DNA from: Bacillota bacterium
Lineage (GTDB): Bacteria > Bacillota_I > Bacilli_A > Erysipelotrichales > Erysipelotrichaceae
Assembly: GCA_029097145.1 (NCBI GenBank)
Contig: JAQXNC010000002.1
Coordinates: forward strand, 1 to 35,915
DNA: 35,915 bases
Direction: 5' to 3'
The position numbers were made by a program, and so were the translations under genes. Positions within the stretch are counted from its first letter, which is position 1. Every line of letters starts with the position of its first letter. Shown piece by piece: positions 1 through 7,552 of this stretch. The notes under the pieces are model-generated. The model did not search any database, was not told where the DNA came from, and saw only the letters and a list, made by a program, of their open reading frames with translations.

Positions 1-133
1 TCGGACCAGAGATTTGCTTACAGCTTCCTTCAGATTCCACCTCACGATGGACACCCTTGCTGTTCGACTATACACTTCCCACTATCTGGGCATGTTTGGG
101 ACTTTCACCCTTTAGAGCGTGCCCATGGCGCGC
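1..133 (-). mobile_element. Group II intron, 5' end (domain I start), cut by window edge
   Basis: Read on the minus strand, this stretch begins GCGCGCC (133 to 127) and continues with AGGGTGAAAGTCCC, AAGGGTGTCC, GTGGAATCTGAAGGAAGC and GCAAATCTCTGGTCCGA. These blocks are characteristic of the 5' region of bacterial group II introns. The first five bases, GCGCG, differ from the usual GUGYG at one position, so the exact boundary is uncertain by a few bases. The reverse transcriptase/maturase gene and the 3' end must lie outside the window to the left. The intron sits about 10 nt past the terminator hairpin of add. Insertion behind terminators is a habit of class C introns, but I cannot assign the class from 133 nt. 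Confidence 0.8.
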
Positions 134-142
134 AAACTATAT

Positions 143-172
143 AAAAAATCAATCAAACTGATTGATTTTTTT
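143..172 (-). terminator. Rho-independent terminator of the scpA-scpB-add operon
   Basis: A perfect inverted repeat AATCAATCA (147-155) / TGATTGATT (159-167) with a 3-nt loop is extended by flanking A/T runs to about 13 bp. It starts two bases past the add stop codon and ends in a U-run on the minus strand. The group II intron follows directly. Confidence 0.85.
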
Positions 173-173
173 G

Positions 174-1169
174 TTAGATTCTTGCAAGTAATTTTTCTTT
201 TTCTTCAGATGATAGAAAAGCAGCATTTATGGCATTTCTTGTCATTTTATCAATATCAGCAACTGTAAATCCCATAAGAGTCAGCGCCTTATCAATCTCG
301 CTGTTAATATTAACTCTTGATAAAGTCATATTATCAGAATTGATAGTAACATTTGCACCAGCCTTATAAAGTTCAATGATTGCATGATGTTCATAATCTG
401 GTTCACAACAGCACTGAATATTACTAGTTATGCAGACTTCAAGTGGAATCTGAGTATCGATTACTCTTTGCATAACTGCTTTATCTCTTGTTGAATGAAC
501 ACCATGTCCAATACGTATTGCCCCCATGTCCATTGCATCTGCAACAAATGAAGCATCAGCGTTTTCTCCAGCATGTAAAACGAAAGGTAAACCTATATCA
601 TTTGCCAGATCGAATACCGGTTTAAAATCAGTCATTGGACATAAACCTTCTGCACCAGCTAAATCAGCGGCTACAACCCCTTTTCCAAGGTATTTTCTGG
701 CACTTCTGATAGTCTCCATATTAGCTTCTTCATTCAACTTAGCATCACCATAAGTCATACAACAGCAGATGATGTTTGTCATAACCTCTGGGAAATCATT
801 TAAGGCGCGATTACGGCCGTCAATGACAGCCTCAATAACTTCATCCTGAGATAAACCCTTCTTACAATGTACCTGTGGGGCAAATCTGATTTCAGCATAA
901 AGAACTCCAAGGTCATTTAGATTTCTGACTAACGCATAATATGACTCAGATAAAGCCTCTTTGTCCTGTAATATCGCAATTGGGAAGTCAAAACATTTAA
1001 GGCATTCTTCAAGACTTGGATTATCATTTGGCACCATCATCTTAGATGAAAAAATTTCAAAATCCATATCTTCATCAATAATATGACGGTCTTTAGCCAG
1101 TTTATATGACGTCTCAAGATCCATTGAACCATCAAGATGTAAGTGTAATTCTATTTTTCCTAATCCCAT
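174..1169 (-). CDS. add: Adenosine deaminase
   Basis: The 331-aa protein hydrolyses adenosine/deoxyadenosine to inosine in the cytoplasm (purine salvage). The metal-site residues of the family are visible: H9-x-H11 (ELHLHLDGS), H199 and E202 (LHAGEN), H222 in GHG, and D279 in the late NSDN motif. The classical motif has two aspartates; here the second is N280, a form I recall in other Firmicutes Add proteins. Two Cys triplets (135-137 and 253-255) are unusual. The start has an AAGGAG ribosome site and lies 12 nt after the scpB stop, so it is the last gene of the scpA-scpB-add operon. The length is normal for the family. Confidence 0.92.
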   Translation of the reverse strand: MGLGKIELHLHLDGSMDLETSYKLAKDRHIIDEDMDFEIFSSKMMVPNDNPSLEECLKCFDFPIAILQDKEALSESYYALVRNLNDLGVLYAEIRFAPQVHCKKGLSQDEVIEAVIDGRNRALNDFPEVMTNIICCCMTYGDAKLNEEANMETIRSARKYLGKGVVAADLAGAEGLCPMTDFKPVFDLANDIGLPFVLHAGENADASFVADAMDMGAIRIGHGVHSTRDKAVMQRVIDTQIPLEVCITSNIQCCCEPDYEHHAIIELYKAGANVTINSDNMTLSRVNINSEIDKALTLMGFTVADIDKMTRNAINAAFLSSEEKEKLLARI

Positions 1170-1181
1170 GTATTATTCTCC

Positions 1182-1775
1182 TTATTCAAACAGATTATCA
1201 TTTTCATTATTATTAAAATCAGGTAGTTCTGGCAGTTCTTCTAAAGAATACAGTTTAAAGCTATCCATAAATTCATCAGTTACTTCATATAATATTGGTC
1301 TTCCTGGAGCTTCACTTCTGCCAGCTTCCTTAATAAGATTACGTGAAAGCAGTTTTCTTAACATCATATCTGAACCTACTCCACGAAGTTCTTCAATTTC
1401 TACTCGTGTAACCGGCTGTTTATAGGCGATTATTGCCAGTGTTTCCAGAGCACTCTGTGATAATGATGATGATTTAGCTGTTTCAAAGAGTTTAGTTGCA
1501 TATGGATAAACACTTTTTTTACTTAAAAACTTATATACTCCACCATAATTTACCAATTCAATTCCATAAATTTCAGACTTGTATTTATTCTCGATATTAT
1601 CAAGATATACCTTGGTATCTTCAAGACTCTTTTCAATCACTTCTGACAACATAGAAGCTTTTATACCATCTTCACCAACTACATATAATAAACCTTCAAT
1701 AATAGCTTCAATATTATCTGGTTCCTTCACATCATTTTCATTTAAATTTTCGTTTTCAATTAAATTCTCTTCCAT
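1182..1775 (-). CDS. scpB: Segregation and condensation protein B
   Basis: The 197-aa protein is the ScpB (kite) subunit that binds ScpA and, with the Smc dimer, forms the chromosome-organising Smc-ScpAB complex. An acidic, Asn-rich N-terminal tail of about 20 residues precedes two winged-helix domains. The second contains the family signature around LSQSALETLAIIAYKQPVTR and RGVGSDMMLRKLL. The ATG overlaps the scpA stop by one base (TAATG) and has an AGAGGTGA ribosome site inside the end of scpA, so translation of the pair is probably coupled. Confidence 0.95.
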   Translation of the reverse strand: MEENLIENENLNENDVKEPDNIEAIIEGLLYVVGEDGIKASMLSEVIEKSLEDTKVYLDNIENKYKSEIYGIELVNYGGVYKFLSKKSVYPYATKLFETAKSSSLSQSALETLAIIAYKQPVTRVEIEELRGVGSDMMLRKLLSRNLIKEAGRSEAPGRPILYEVTDEFMDSFKLYSLEELPELPDFNNNENDNLFE

Positions 1776-2500
1776 TAGTTATCACCTCTTGTAAACCAGA
1801 TATTATCATTATCATCGGTTGAAAAAAACAGTATATGATTCTTTGCGAGATCTAATACAGCCAAAAAAGTCACAATAACTTCATGTACTTCTTTGCAGTC
1901 ATCGACCAGTTTTTCAAAACTGAATGTATCATCAAGATCTTTAAGACGGGCTTTTATCGCAAGTATTCTATCATCAACCGAAAGTTCCTTACTAGTATAT
2001 TTTGTCTCTATTGGTTTAGATAATTCCAATCTTCTGATTACTCGACTCATGGCTTTTAGAAGATCGTTAGGATTACCATCATATGGCGAATTAGACTCCT
2101 GTACCTTGAATTCTTCACCATCACTGATAGGTTTTGATAGCTGAAAACTGCGATCGCTATATGCATCATATAATGTCTTTGATACTTCCTTATACTTTTG
2201 GTATTCAAGAAGTCTTCTGACTAACCTCTCCTTAGGATCTTCTTCATATTCATCTTCTATTTTTGATTCATCTTTAGGTAAAAGTTTCTTTGATTTATAT
2301 TCAACAAGTGTCGCAAGTTCAACAAGATATTCACTCTCGACTTCAAGTTCAAGATTCTCCATCTCTTCAATATATAAAAGATACTGTTTGGTAAGGATAT
2401 CTAAATCTAAATCGAAAATTTCAAGTTCCTGTTCCTTGATAAGATGCAACATTAAATCCAATGGACCTTCAAATTGTTCAATATTCGCCAAAAAAGACAT
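1775..2500 (-). CDS. scpA: Segregation and condensation protein A (kleisin)
   Basis: The 241-aa kleisin subunit bridges the Smc heads. The N-terminal signature FEGPLDLMLHLIKEQELEIF and the following LTKQYLLYIEEME helix are typical of ScpA. The C-terminal part (about 165-241) fits the winged helix that binds Smc. It is the first gene of the operon, with AGGTGA 4-5 nt before the ATG and an extended -10 promoter (TGG-TATAAT) immediately upstream. The order scpA-scpB is conserved in Firmicutes; add as third gene is less usual. Confidence 0.95.
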   Translation of the reverse strand: MSFLANIEQFEGPLDLMLHLIKEQELEIFDLDLDILTKQYLLYIEEMENLELEVESEYLVELATLVEYKSKKLLPKDESKIEDEYEEDPKERLVRRLLEYQKYKEVSKTLYDAYSDRSFQLSKPISDGEEFKVQESNSPYDGNPNDLLKAMSRVIRRLELSKPIETKYTSKELSVDDRILAIKARLKDLDDTFSFEKLVDDCKEVHEVIVTFLAVLDLAKNHILFFSTDDNDNIWFTRGDN

Positions 2501-2516
2501 AAAATCACCTTAAGAT

Positions 2517-2525
2517 ATTATACCA
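2517..2525 (-). promoter_or_regulatory. Extended -10 promoter of scpA-scpB-add
   Basis: On the minus strand TGG-TATAAT occupies 2525-2517, 16 nt before the scpA ATG, with AGGTGA between. No good -35 box is seen at 17 bp. This fits an extended -10 promoter. Confidence 0.6.
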
Positions 2526-2542
2526 TAAGACCATATTTATAG

Positions 2543-2548
2543 TATGAT
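2543..2548 (+). promoter_or_regulatory. Probable -10 box of rpiB
   Basis: TATGAT lies 27 nt before the rpiB ATG and a GAAAGAAGG ribosome site follows it. No convincing -35 is visible. It nearly touches the divergent scpA promoter, so the two may interfere. Confidence 0.4.
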
Positions 2549-2575
2549 ATTTGTGGAAAGAAGGTATTTGCATAA

Positions 2576-3022
2576 ATGATTATCGCAATCGGAAACGATC
2601 ATGCTGGTGTAGCACTGAAAAATTCAATTAAGGAACATCTGATAAATAAAGGATATGAAGTGCTGGATTTGGGTATTCAAGAAGGAGAAAAGATTGATTA
2701 TCCTCTAATGGGTGAAATGGTCGGTAAGACAGTAGTTGAAAAAAAGGCTGATCTTGGTATCGCTATCTGCGGCACAGGCATCGGCATATCAATTGGCGCC
2801 AATAAGGTTAATGGTGTTATTGCAGCCTGCTGCAGTGAACCATATAGTGCGAAGTTATCAAGACAGCATAATAATTCAAATGTCTTATGTTTTGGTGCCC
2901 GCGTCGTTGGTGATGAACTGGCAAAAATGATGGTTGATGAATGGCTTGAGGCTGAATTCCTCGGTGATCGCCATGCCCGTCGTGTAGCTATTTTCAAAGA
3001 GATTGAAGAAAGGCAGAAATAA
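2576..3022 (+). CDS. rpiB: Ribose-5-phosphate isomerase B (RpiB/LacA/LacB family)
   Basis: The 148-aa cytosolic enzyme interconverts ribose 5-phosphate and ribulose 5-phosphate. The N-terminal GNDHAG motif (D8, H9), the catalytic Cys65 in ICGTGIGISIGANK, His98 and Arg109 match RpiB. LacA/LacB relatives are similar, but a single stand-alone gene argues for RpiB. The ATG at 2576 follows an AAGAAGG ribosome site. It is monocistronic and ends at a hairpin shared with leuS. Confidence 0.92.
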   Translation: MIIAIGNDHAGVALKNSIKEHLINKGYEVLDLGIQEGEKIDYPLMGEMVGKTVVEKKADLGIAICGTGIGISIGANKVNGVIAACCSEPYSAKLSRQHNNSNVLCFGARVVGDELAKMMVDEWLEAEFLGDRHARRVAIFKEIEERQK

Positions 3023-3032
3023 TGATTATATC

Positions 3033-3060
3033 AATAAAGTCGCTATTTAGCGACTTTATT
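3033..3060. terminator. Bidirectional terminator between rpiB and leuS
   Basis: This is a perfect 13-bp inverted repeat, AATAAAGTCGCTA / TAGCGACTTTATT, with a two-base centre. It lies 10 nt past the rpiB stop and one base from the leuS stop on the other strand. The U-tracts are weak on both sides. Confidence 0.75.
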
Positions 3061-3061
3061 A

Positions 3062-5461
3062 TTAAATAACGATATTGATTATTTTTCCCTTGATAACGAA
3101 ATACTTCTTGATTTCCTTATCATCAGTGAATTTCTTAATGTTTTCTTGTGCAAGAGCTTTTTCAAGAATTTCTTCATTACTTAATCCAGGACGATCCATG
3201 AATTTAGCTCTGACTTTACCATTGATCTGAACGACAATCTCGATTGTATCCAGTACCAGTTTACTCTCATCGTATTCTGGCCATGGACGATATGCTAGAT
3301 CATTTTTACCAGTCAAGATTTCATACATTTCATTACCGATAAATGGTGCAAAACAAGACAAGATCTGTGTAAAGTTTACTGCATATTCCTTATAAAGTTT
3401 TTCTTCTTTGTAACAGTCATTGATAAAAATCATCATCTGTGAAATAGCTGTATTGAGATTTAAAGATTCAATATCTTCACTGACTTTTTTAACCATAAAG
3501 TTATATGAATAATCAAGCTTATGGTCATTTTCATCACTCAGTTTATCTTTGGTTTCAATCAATAGACGCCATACACGATCAAGCCATTTTCTCGATCCTT
3601 CTACACCACTTGTCGACCAAGGTTTATCAGCTTCTAAAGGTCCCATGAACATTTCATATAATCTTAAGGTATCAGCACCATATTCTCTTGAAATATCATT
3701 TGGATTTACAGCGTATTCAGGATATCTCTTACCCATCTTAATGCCATTAGCACCAAGTATCATACCCTGATGAACAAGTTTCTTAAATGGTTCCTTATAT
3801 GGTACAAGGCCCTTGTCATAGAGATAATTGTTCCACATTCTTGAATAAAGAAGATGTCCAACCGCATGTTCAGGTCCACCAACATATAAATCAACCGGCA
3901 TCCAGTGTTTCAATAAATCATAATCTGCAAATCTTTCATCATTTTTAGGATCGATATATCTTAAAAAATACCAGCTTGAACCTGCGCTTCCAGGCATTGT
4001 ACTTGTTTCACGTTTACCTTTTTTACCATTAACAGTGACATTAACCCAATCTGTTGCCTTATCAAGTGGCGCACCACCATTAGCTGAAGGACCATAATCT
4101 TCAAGTTCTGGCAGAATCAGAGGTAATTCATCGTCTTCAAGAACACCTATTGTGCCATCTTCGTAATGAATAACCGGAATAGGTTCACCCCAGTATCTTT
4201 GACGGGCAAAAATCCATTCACGGATACGATAATTAATCTTCTTTTTACCAATGCCCTTTTCTTCAAGCCAATCAATCATCTTACTGATAGCTTCTTCCTT
4301 ACCTAAACCATCAAGGAATCCCGAGTTGACATGCGGACCATCTTCAGTAAATGCTTCCTTGGTAACATCTCCACCCTTTAAAACTTCAATAATTTCAATA
4401 TCAAATTTCTTGGCAAAGGCATAGTCTCTATCATCATGAGCAGGAACGGCCATAATAGCACCGGTACCATAACTCATTAATACATAGTCAGATATCCAGA
4501 TTGGTATCAGTTTATTATTTACAGGATTAATCGCATAGGCTCCAGTAAAGACACCTGTTTTATCTTTATTTAATTCAGTTCTCTCGAGGTCTGATTTTGA
4601 TGCACAGATACGTTTATATTCTTTAATAGCCTCCATCTTATCTTCTGTAGCAATTTCTTCTACAAGAGGATGTTCAGGAGATAATACACAATATGTAGCA
4701 CCAAACAGAGTATCACAACGTGTAGTAAAGACTGTGAAACTCTTATCTTTACCATCTACCTTGAAATTGACCTCAGCACCAATGGATTTTCCTATCCAGT
4801 TACGTTGCATTTCTTTGGTACTCTCAGGCCAATCCAGTTCATTCAGATTATCAAGCAGTCTTTCAGCGAACTTAGGAATATCCATAATCCACTGTTTCAT
4901 ATTCTTTCTGATAACTGGATATCCACCTCTTTCTGATTTACCATCAATAACTTCATCATTGGCAAGTACAGTCCCTAATTCTTCACACCAGTTAACAGGC
5001 ATCTCAACACACTTGGCATAACCATCAAGGAACAGCTGTTTAAAAATCCACTGTGTCCACTTATAGTAATCTGGATCAGATGTAGAAATCATCTTTGTCC
5101 AGTCATAAGAAAAGCCAAGCATCTTTAACTGATCTACGAAATTATCAATATTCTTTTTTGTAAAACCAGCTGGATGATTACCGGTTTGAATTGCATATTG
5201 TTCAGCTGGTAAACCAAATGAATCAAAACCCATTGGATGCAGTACATTATAACCCTGCATTCTTTTCATACGACAGATTATATCAGTTGCCGTATAACCT
5301 TCCGGATGTCCTGCATGTAAGCCTACACCACTTGGATATGGAAACATATCCAGTGCATAGAATTTTGGTTTGGAAAAGTCGTGGGTATCAGTTTTAAAAG
5401 TTTCATTTTCTTCCCAGTACTTCTGCCATTTCTTTTCAATTTCCTGATGATTATATGCCAT
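3062..5461 (-). CDS. leuS: Leucyl-tRNA synthetase
   Basis: The 799-aa class Ia synthetase charges tRNA-Leu. The HIGH-type motif reads HAGH (49-52, in [16 protein letters not shown]) and the KMSKS loop reads KMGKR, as often in bacterial LeuRS. The CP1 editing domain lies between, with [12 protein letters not shown] and the [12 protein letters not shown] region for post-transfer editing. I start the gene at the ATG at 5461 ([12 protein letters not shown]), which has AAGGGGAG in front. An in-frame ATG at 5494 would add 11 residues, but it falls inside the T-box terminator hairpin and lacks a ribosome site. Control is by the upstream T-box leader. Confidence 0.96.
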   Translation of the reverse strand: MAYNHQEIEKKWQKYWEENETFKTDTHDFSKPKFYALDMFPYPSGVGLHAGHPEGYTATDIICRMKRMQGYNVLHPMGFDSFGLPAEQYAIQTGNHPAGFTKKNIDNFVDQLKMLGFSYDWTKMISTSDPDYYKWTQWIFKQLFLDGYAKCVEMPVNWCEELGTVLANDEVIDGKSERGGYPVIRKNMKQWIMDIPKFAERLLDNLNELDWPESTKEMQRNWIGKSIGAEVNFKVDGKDKSFTVFTTRCDTLFGATYCVLSPEHPLVEEIATEDKMEAIKEYKRICASKSDLERTELNKDKTGVFTGAYAINPVNNKLIPIWISDYVLMSYGTGAIMAVPAHDDRDYAFAKKFDIEIIEVLKGGDVTKEAFTEDGPHVNSGFLDGLGKEEAISKMIDWLEEKGIGKKKINYRIREWIFARQRYWGEPIPVIHYEDGTIGVLEDDELPLILPELEDYGPSANGGAPLDKATDWVNVTVNGKKGKRETSTMPGSAGSSWYFLRYIDPKNDERFADYDLLKHWMPVDLYVGGPEHAVGHLLYSRMWNNYLYDKGLVPYKEPFKKLVHQGMILGANGIKMGKRYPEYAVNPNDISREYGADTLRLYEMFMGPLEADKPWSTSGVEGSRKWLDRVWRLLIETKDKLSDENDHKLDYSYNFMVKKVSEDIESLNLNTAISQMMIFINDCYKEEKLYKEYAVNFTQILSCFAPFIGNEMYEILTGKNDLAYRPWPEYDESKLVLDTIEIVVQINGKVRAKFMDRPGLSNEEILEKALAQENIKKFTDDKEIKKYFVIKGKIINIVI

Positions 5462-5477
5462 AATTTCTCCCCTTTGA

Positions 5478-5680
5478 ATAAAAAAACGTCCCATATCTAA
5501 GGACGTTATTAACGCGTTACCACCTTAGTTCATATATGAAACATATATGCCCTCTAATCTTTATCGCAGATATACGATTAATCTTCATATTAGACGAGTT
5601 CATCCATATCCACTGTCTTTTCTCACCACCCAAAGACTCTCTTGAAGCTTATCTGGATTACTACTTCTAATGATTACCAC
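5478..5680 (-). promoter_or_regulatory. T-box leader of leuS, leucine specifier
   Basis: On the minus strand the leader carries the conserved T-box sequence AAGGTGGTAACGCG (5526-5513), a GGTGGTGAGAAAAG block further upstream, and a terminator: AACGTCC (5507-5501) / GGACGTT (5491-5485) with a U-run at 5486-5478. The specifier region reads GAACTC (5601-5596), so the codon is CTC (Leu), in agreement with the downstream gene. Uncharged tRNA-Leu should stabilise the antiterminator and allow leuS transcription. Confidence 0.93.
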
Positions 5681-5683
5681 TCA

Positions 5684-5712
5684 ATAATAACCTTTTTATC
5701 TCTTAAAATCAA
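5684..5712 (-). promoter_or_regulatory. Promoter of the leuS T-box transcript
   Basis: TTGATT (5712-5707), a 17-bp spacer and TATTAT (5689-5684) on the minus strand place the transcription start at about 5677, at the start of the T-box leader. Confidence 0.6.
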
Positions 5713-5741
5713 TAATCATCATACATATAGATATTTGATTC

Positions 5742-5750
5742 TGCTACAAT
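5742..5750 (+). promoter_or_regulatory. Extended -10 promoter, apparently leaderless
   Basis: TGC-TACAAT ends exactly 6 nt before the ATG at 5757, which puts the expected start of transcription at the A of the start codon. There is no ribosome site upstream of the ATG. Confidence 0.6.
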
Positions 5751-5756
5751 ATACCT

Positions 5757-6707
5757 ATGAACAATCCATTTAAATATTCACTCGATAACAAACGTTATCA
5801 TACGTTTAATTATCACTTAAAAACCAAATATAACCACAAGGTCGCCAAGGTTATTCTTGATGCCGATTTTACATGTCCAAATCGTGATGGAACCAAAGGC
5901 ATTGGTGGATGTATATTCTGTTCACTAAGAGGCAGCGGTGATTCAAGTACTGCATTTGAAAACGACATACTCAAACAGTACTATGCAAACAAAGAAATTA
6001 TTTCGCATAAATGGCCAGATGCCTATACTATCCCTTACTTCCAGTCATTTACCAATACATATGGACCACTAAAGAAAATCAAGGGATATGTCGATCAGTT
6101 TTTAGATCTTCAAGAAGTAGTTGAGATATCGCTTGGTACAAGAGCTGACTGTCTTGAAGAAGATGTGATTGAATATCTTGATTCAGTAACTAAAACCAAG
6201 GAAATATGGTTAGAAATTGGTCTTCAGACATCAAATGATGAAACAAGCAAATATATTAATCGAGGTCATGATTTCAAGACATTTACCGATGTGATGAAAA
6301 GACTTGAAAACACCAATATTCATACCTGTATCCATATTATCAATGGATTACCAAATGAAACTGAAGAAGATATGTTAAGAACCATCGATGATATAAAAGA
6401 TATCAGATTTGATGCGATTAAGATTCATATGCTGCATATAATCAAAAATACAAAACTGGCTGAAATATATAAGAAAGAGCCTTTTAAAATAATGACTAAA
6501 GAAGAATATATTGACACTGTTATTAAACAGATTGAGAGATTAAGACCTGAGGTCATTATTGAAAGACTGACAGGTGACCCTATTAAGGAAGATCTAATCG
6601 CTCCGATGTGGGTTTTAAATAAAACACAGTTATTAAATGATATAGATAAAGAAATGGTTAAACGTAACACATATCAGGGAAAATACTATGAGACCAACAA
6701 CCTATAA
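5757..6707 (+). CDS. mnmL: Radical SAM protein of the YtqA/YhcC family (MnmL-like)
   Basis: The 316-aa protein has Cys40, Cys52 and Cys55 arranged as C-x11-C-x2-C (FTCPNRDG...GCIFC), the [4Fe-4S] site of this radical SAM subfamily (TIGR01212), followed by the SAM-binding barrel. It overlaps a YtqB-like methyltransferase by 20 bp, the ytqA-ytqB arrangement of Bacillus. In that genus these proteins act in wobble-uridine modification of tRNA: MnmL converts the carboxymethylaminomethyl group toward aminomethyl, and MnmM methylates it. The family call is firm; the symbol is transferred from Bacillus work and is less sure. The promoter suggests leaderless translation. Confidence 0.82.
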   Translation: MNNPFKYSLDNKRYHTFNYHLKTKYNHKVAKVILDADFTCPNRDGTKGIGGCIFCSLRGSGDSSTAFENDILKQYYANKEIISHKWPDAYTIPYFQSFTNTYGPLKKIKGYVDQFLDLQEVVEISLGTRADCLEEDVIEYLDSVTKTKEIWLEIGLQTSNDETSKYINRGHDFKTFTDVMKRLENTNIHTCIHIINGLPNETEEDMLRTIDDIKDIRFDAIKIHMLHIIKNTKLAEIYKKEPFKIMTKEEYIDTVIKQIERLRPEVIIERLTGDPIKEDLIAPMWVLNKTQLLNDIDKEMVKRNTYQGKYYETNNL

Positions 6708-7200
6708 TCAGAAATACCTTAAATATCTTCTAAAGGATGATATGGTTGCGGTCGATATGACCATGGGTAATGGAAACGACACCTTCTTTCTGGCATCAAA
6801 AGTCAAGGAAGTTTTCGCCTTTGATATCCAAAAAGAAGCTATTGAACATACTATGCAGCGTTGTGCATTATTCAATAATATCCACTATATTCTTGATGAT
6901 CATGCGAATATCAGAAAATATGTCAATAATGCTGATATTGTATTGTTTAATCTTGGATATCTGCCATATAGTGATAAACCCATTATCACAAAAAGTGATT
7001 CAACCATTAAAGCCATTAAGGAAGCATATGATATTTTAAAGACAGGTGGTTATATGTCGATCATAATCTATCGAGGTCATAAAGGTGGACTTTATGAATA
7101 TCACGCAGTTATGCAAACAATCAGTAAGTACAATATTATCGAATCATACAAAGCCCATACCAGTCTCACTGAACCAGTAGTCTATATAATCAAAAAATAG
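6688..7200 (+). CDS. mnmM: SAM-dependent tRNA methyltransferase, YtqB/MnmM family
   Basis: The 170-aa class I methyltransferase has motif I VDMTMGNGNDTFFLA (SAM binding) and the family-typical FNLGYLPYSDK motif in the catalytic region. The start MRPTTYNQKYL lies inside the end of the radical SAM gene (20-bp overlap), with a weak AGGGAAAA upstream, so translation is likely coupled. Family members complete mnm5(s2)U at tRNA position 34 by methylating nm5(s2)U. The C-terminus, TEPVVYIIKK, is complete and the gene ends inside a terminator stem. Confidence 0.83.
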   Translation: MRPTTYNQKYLKYLLKDDMVAVDMTMGNGNDTFFLASKVKEVFAFDIQKEAIEHTMQRCALFNNIHYILDDHANIRKYVNNADIVLFNLGYLPYSDKPIITKSDSTIKAIKEAYDILKTGGYMSIIIYRGHKGGLYEYHAVMQTISKYNIIESYKAHTSLTEPVVYIIKK

Positions 7201-7220
7201 AGTACATTACTCTATTTTTT
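7193..7220 (+). terminator. Terminator of the mnmL-mnmM operon
   Basis: A perfect 12-bp stem AAAAATAGAGTA / TACTCTATTTTT with a CAT loop includes the stop codon and ends in a T-run. Confidence 0.85.
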
Positions 7221-7228
7221 GTATATAT

Positions 7229-7342
7229 AAGGGGATAGAATATTTTTGGCTTATTGCCAGTAAGGTTTAGCTCCTTACATCTACTATCATAATCATTTCG
7301 TATGTTAGAAATATCAATTAAATATGTGAAGTAATGTGAATT
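7229..7342 (+). repeat. Intergenic hairpin element, copy 1 (possible small RNA)
   Basis: Three blocks recur in a second copy 172 nt downstream: AAGGGGATAGAAT, CCAGTAAGG...CCTTAC, and TTAAATATGTGAAGTAATGTGA. The middle block forms a hairpin GTAAGG (7260-7265) / CCTTAC (7273-7278). No ORF with a start and ribosome site occupies it. The strand is a guess, based on the terminator-like hairpin that follows. The function is unknown to me: a small RNA, a regulatory leader or a mobile repeat are all possible. Confidence 0.55.
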
Positions 7343-7353
7343 CTTAAGCATGA

Positions 7354-7378
7354 AAAAAACTCCTTACGGAGCTCTTTT
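7354..7378 (+). terminator. Terminator-like hairpin after repeat copy 1
   Basis: CTCC (7360-7363) TTAC GGAG (7368-7371) is flanked by an A-run before and CTCTTTT after, so the A/T flanks can extend the stem with mismatches. It would end a transcript that starts near copy 1. The stem is short, so confidence is moderate. Confidence 0.5.
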
Positions 7379-7400
7379 CATTGTTTGTTATTATTATTTT

Positions 7401-7520
7401 AAGGGGGATAGAATTTAGTACTATAGGGTATCGTACCAGTAAGGATAACTTCCTTACACTTATATGATATAAAATTTTTATCCATAAATTATCGTTTAAA
7501 TATGTAAAATAATGTGATTT
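7401..7520 (+). repeat. Intergenic hairpin element, copy 2
   Basis: The same three blocks as copy 1, diverged elsewhere: AAGGGGGATAGAAT, CCAGTAAGGA...TCCTTAC, and TTTAAATATGTAAAATAATGTGA. The hairpin GTAAGGA (7439-7445) / TCCTTAC (7451-7457) has one more pair than in copy 1, and both arms carry the change. It ends 18 nt before the -10/TGn promoter of the phosphoesterase gene, so it is upstream of that transcript and not its leader, unless another promoter is used. Confidence 0.55.
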
Positions 7521-7537
7521 ATCAATATATTGATTTA

Positions 7538-7546
7538 TGATAGAAT
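7538..7546 (+). promoter_or_regulatory. Extended -10 promoter, apparently leaderless
   Basis: TGA-TAGAAT ends 6 nt before the ATG at 7553 and no ribosome site lies between. Confidence 0.55.
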
Positions 7547-7552
7547 TTATCT

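Noticed and set aside
1..133. Coding sequence or rRNA fragment at the left edge
   Set aside because: The minus-strand reading matches conserved group II intron 5' blocks; plus-strand translations of such RNA are known spurious products.
5462..5494. N-terminal extension of LeuRS by 11 residues
   Set aside because: The extra ATG lies within the T-box terminator hairpin, has no ribosome site, and the residues do not belong to the LeuRS family.
7221..7552. A short protein gene in the 330-bp gap
   Set aside because: No open frame with a start and ribosome site is kept between the two repeat copies; the conserved parts are palindromic and not codon-like.
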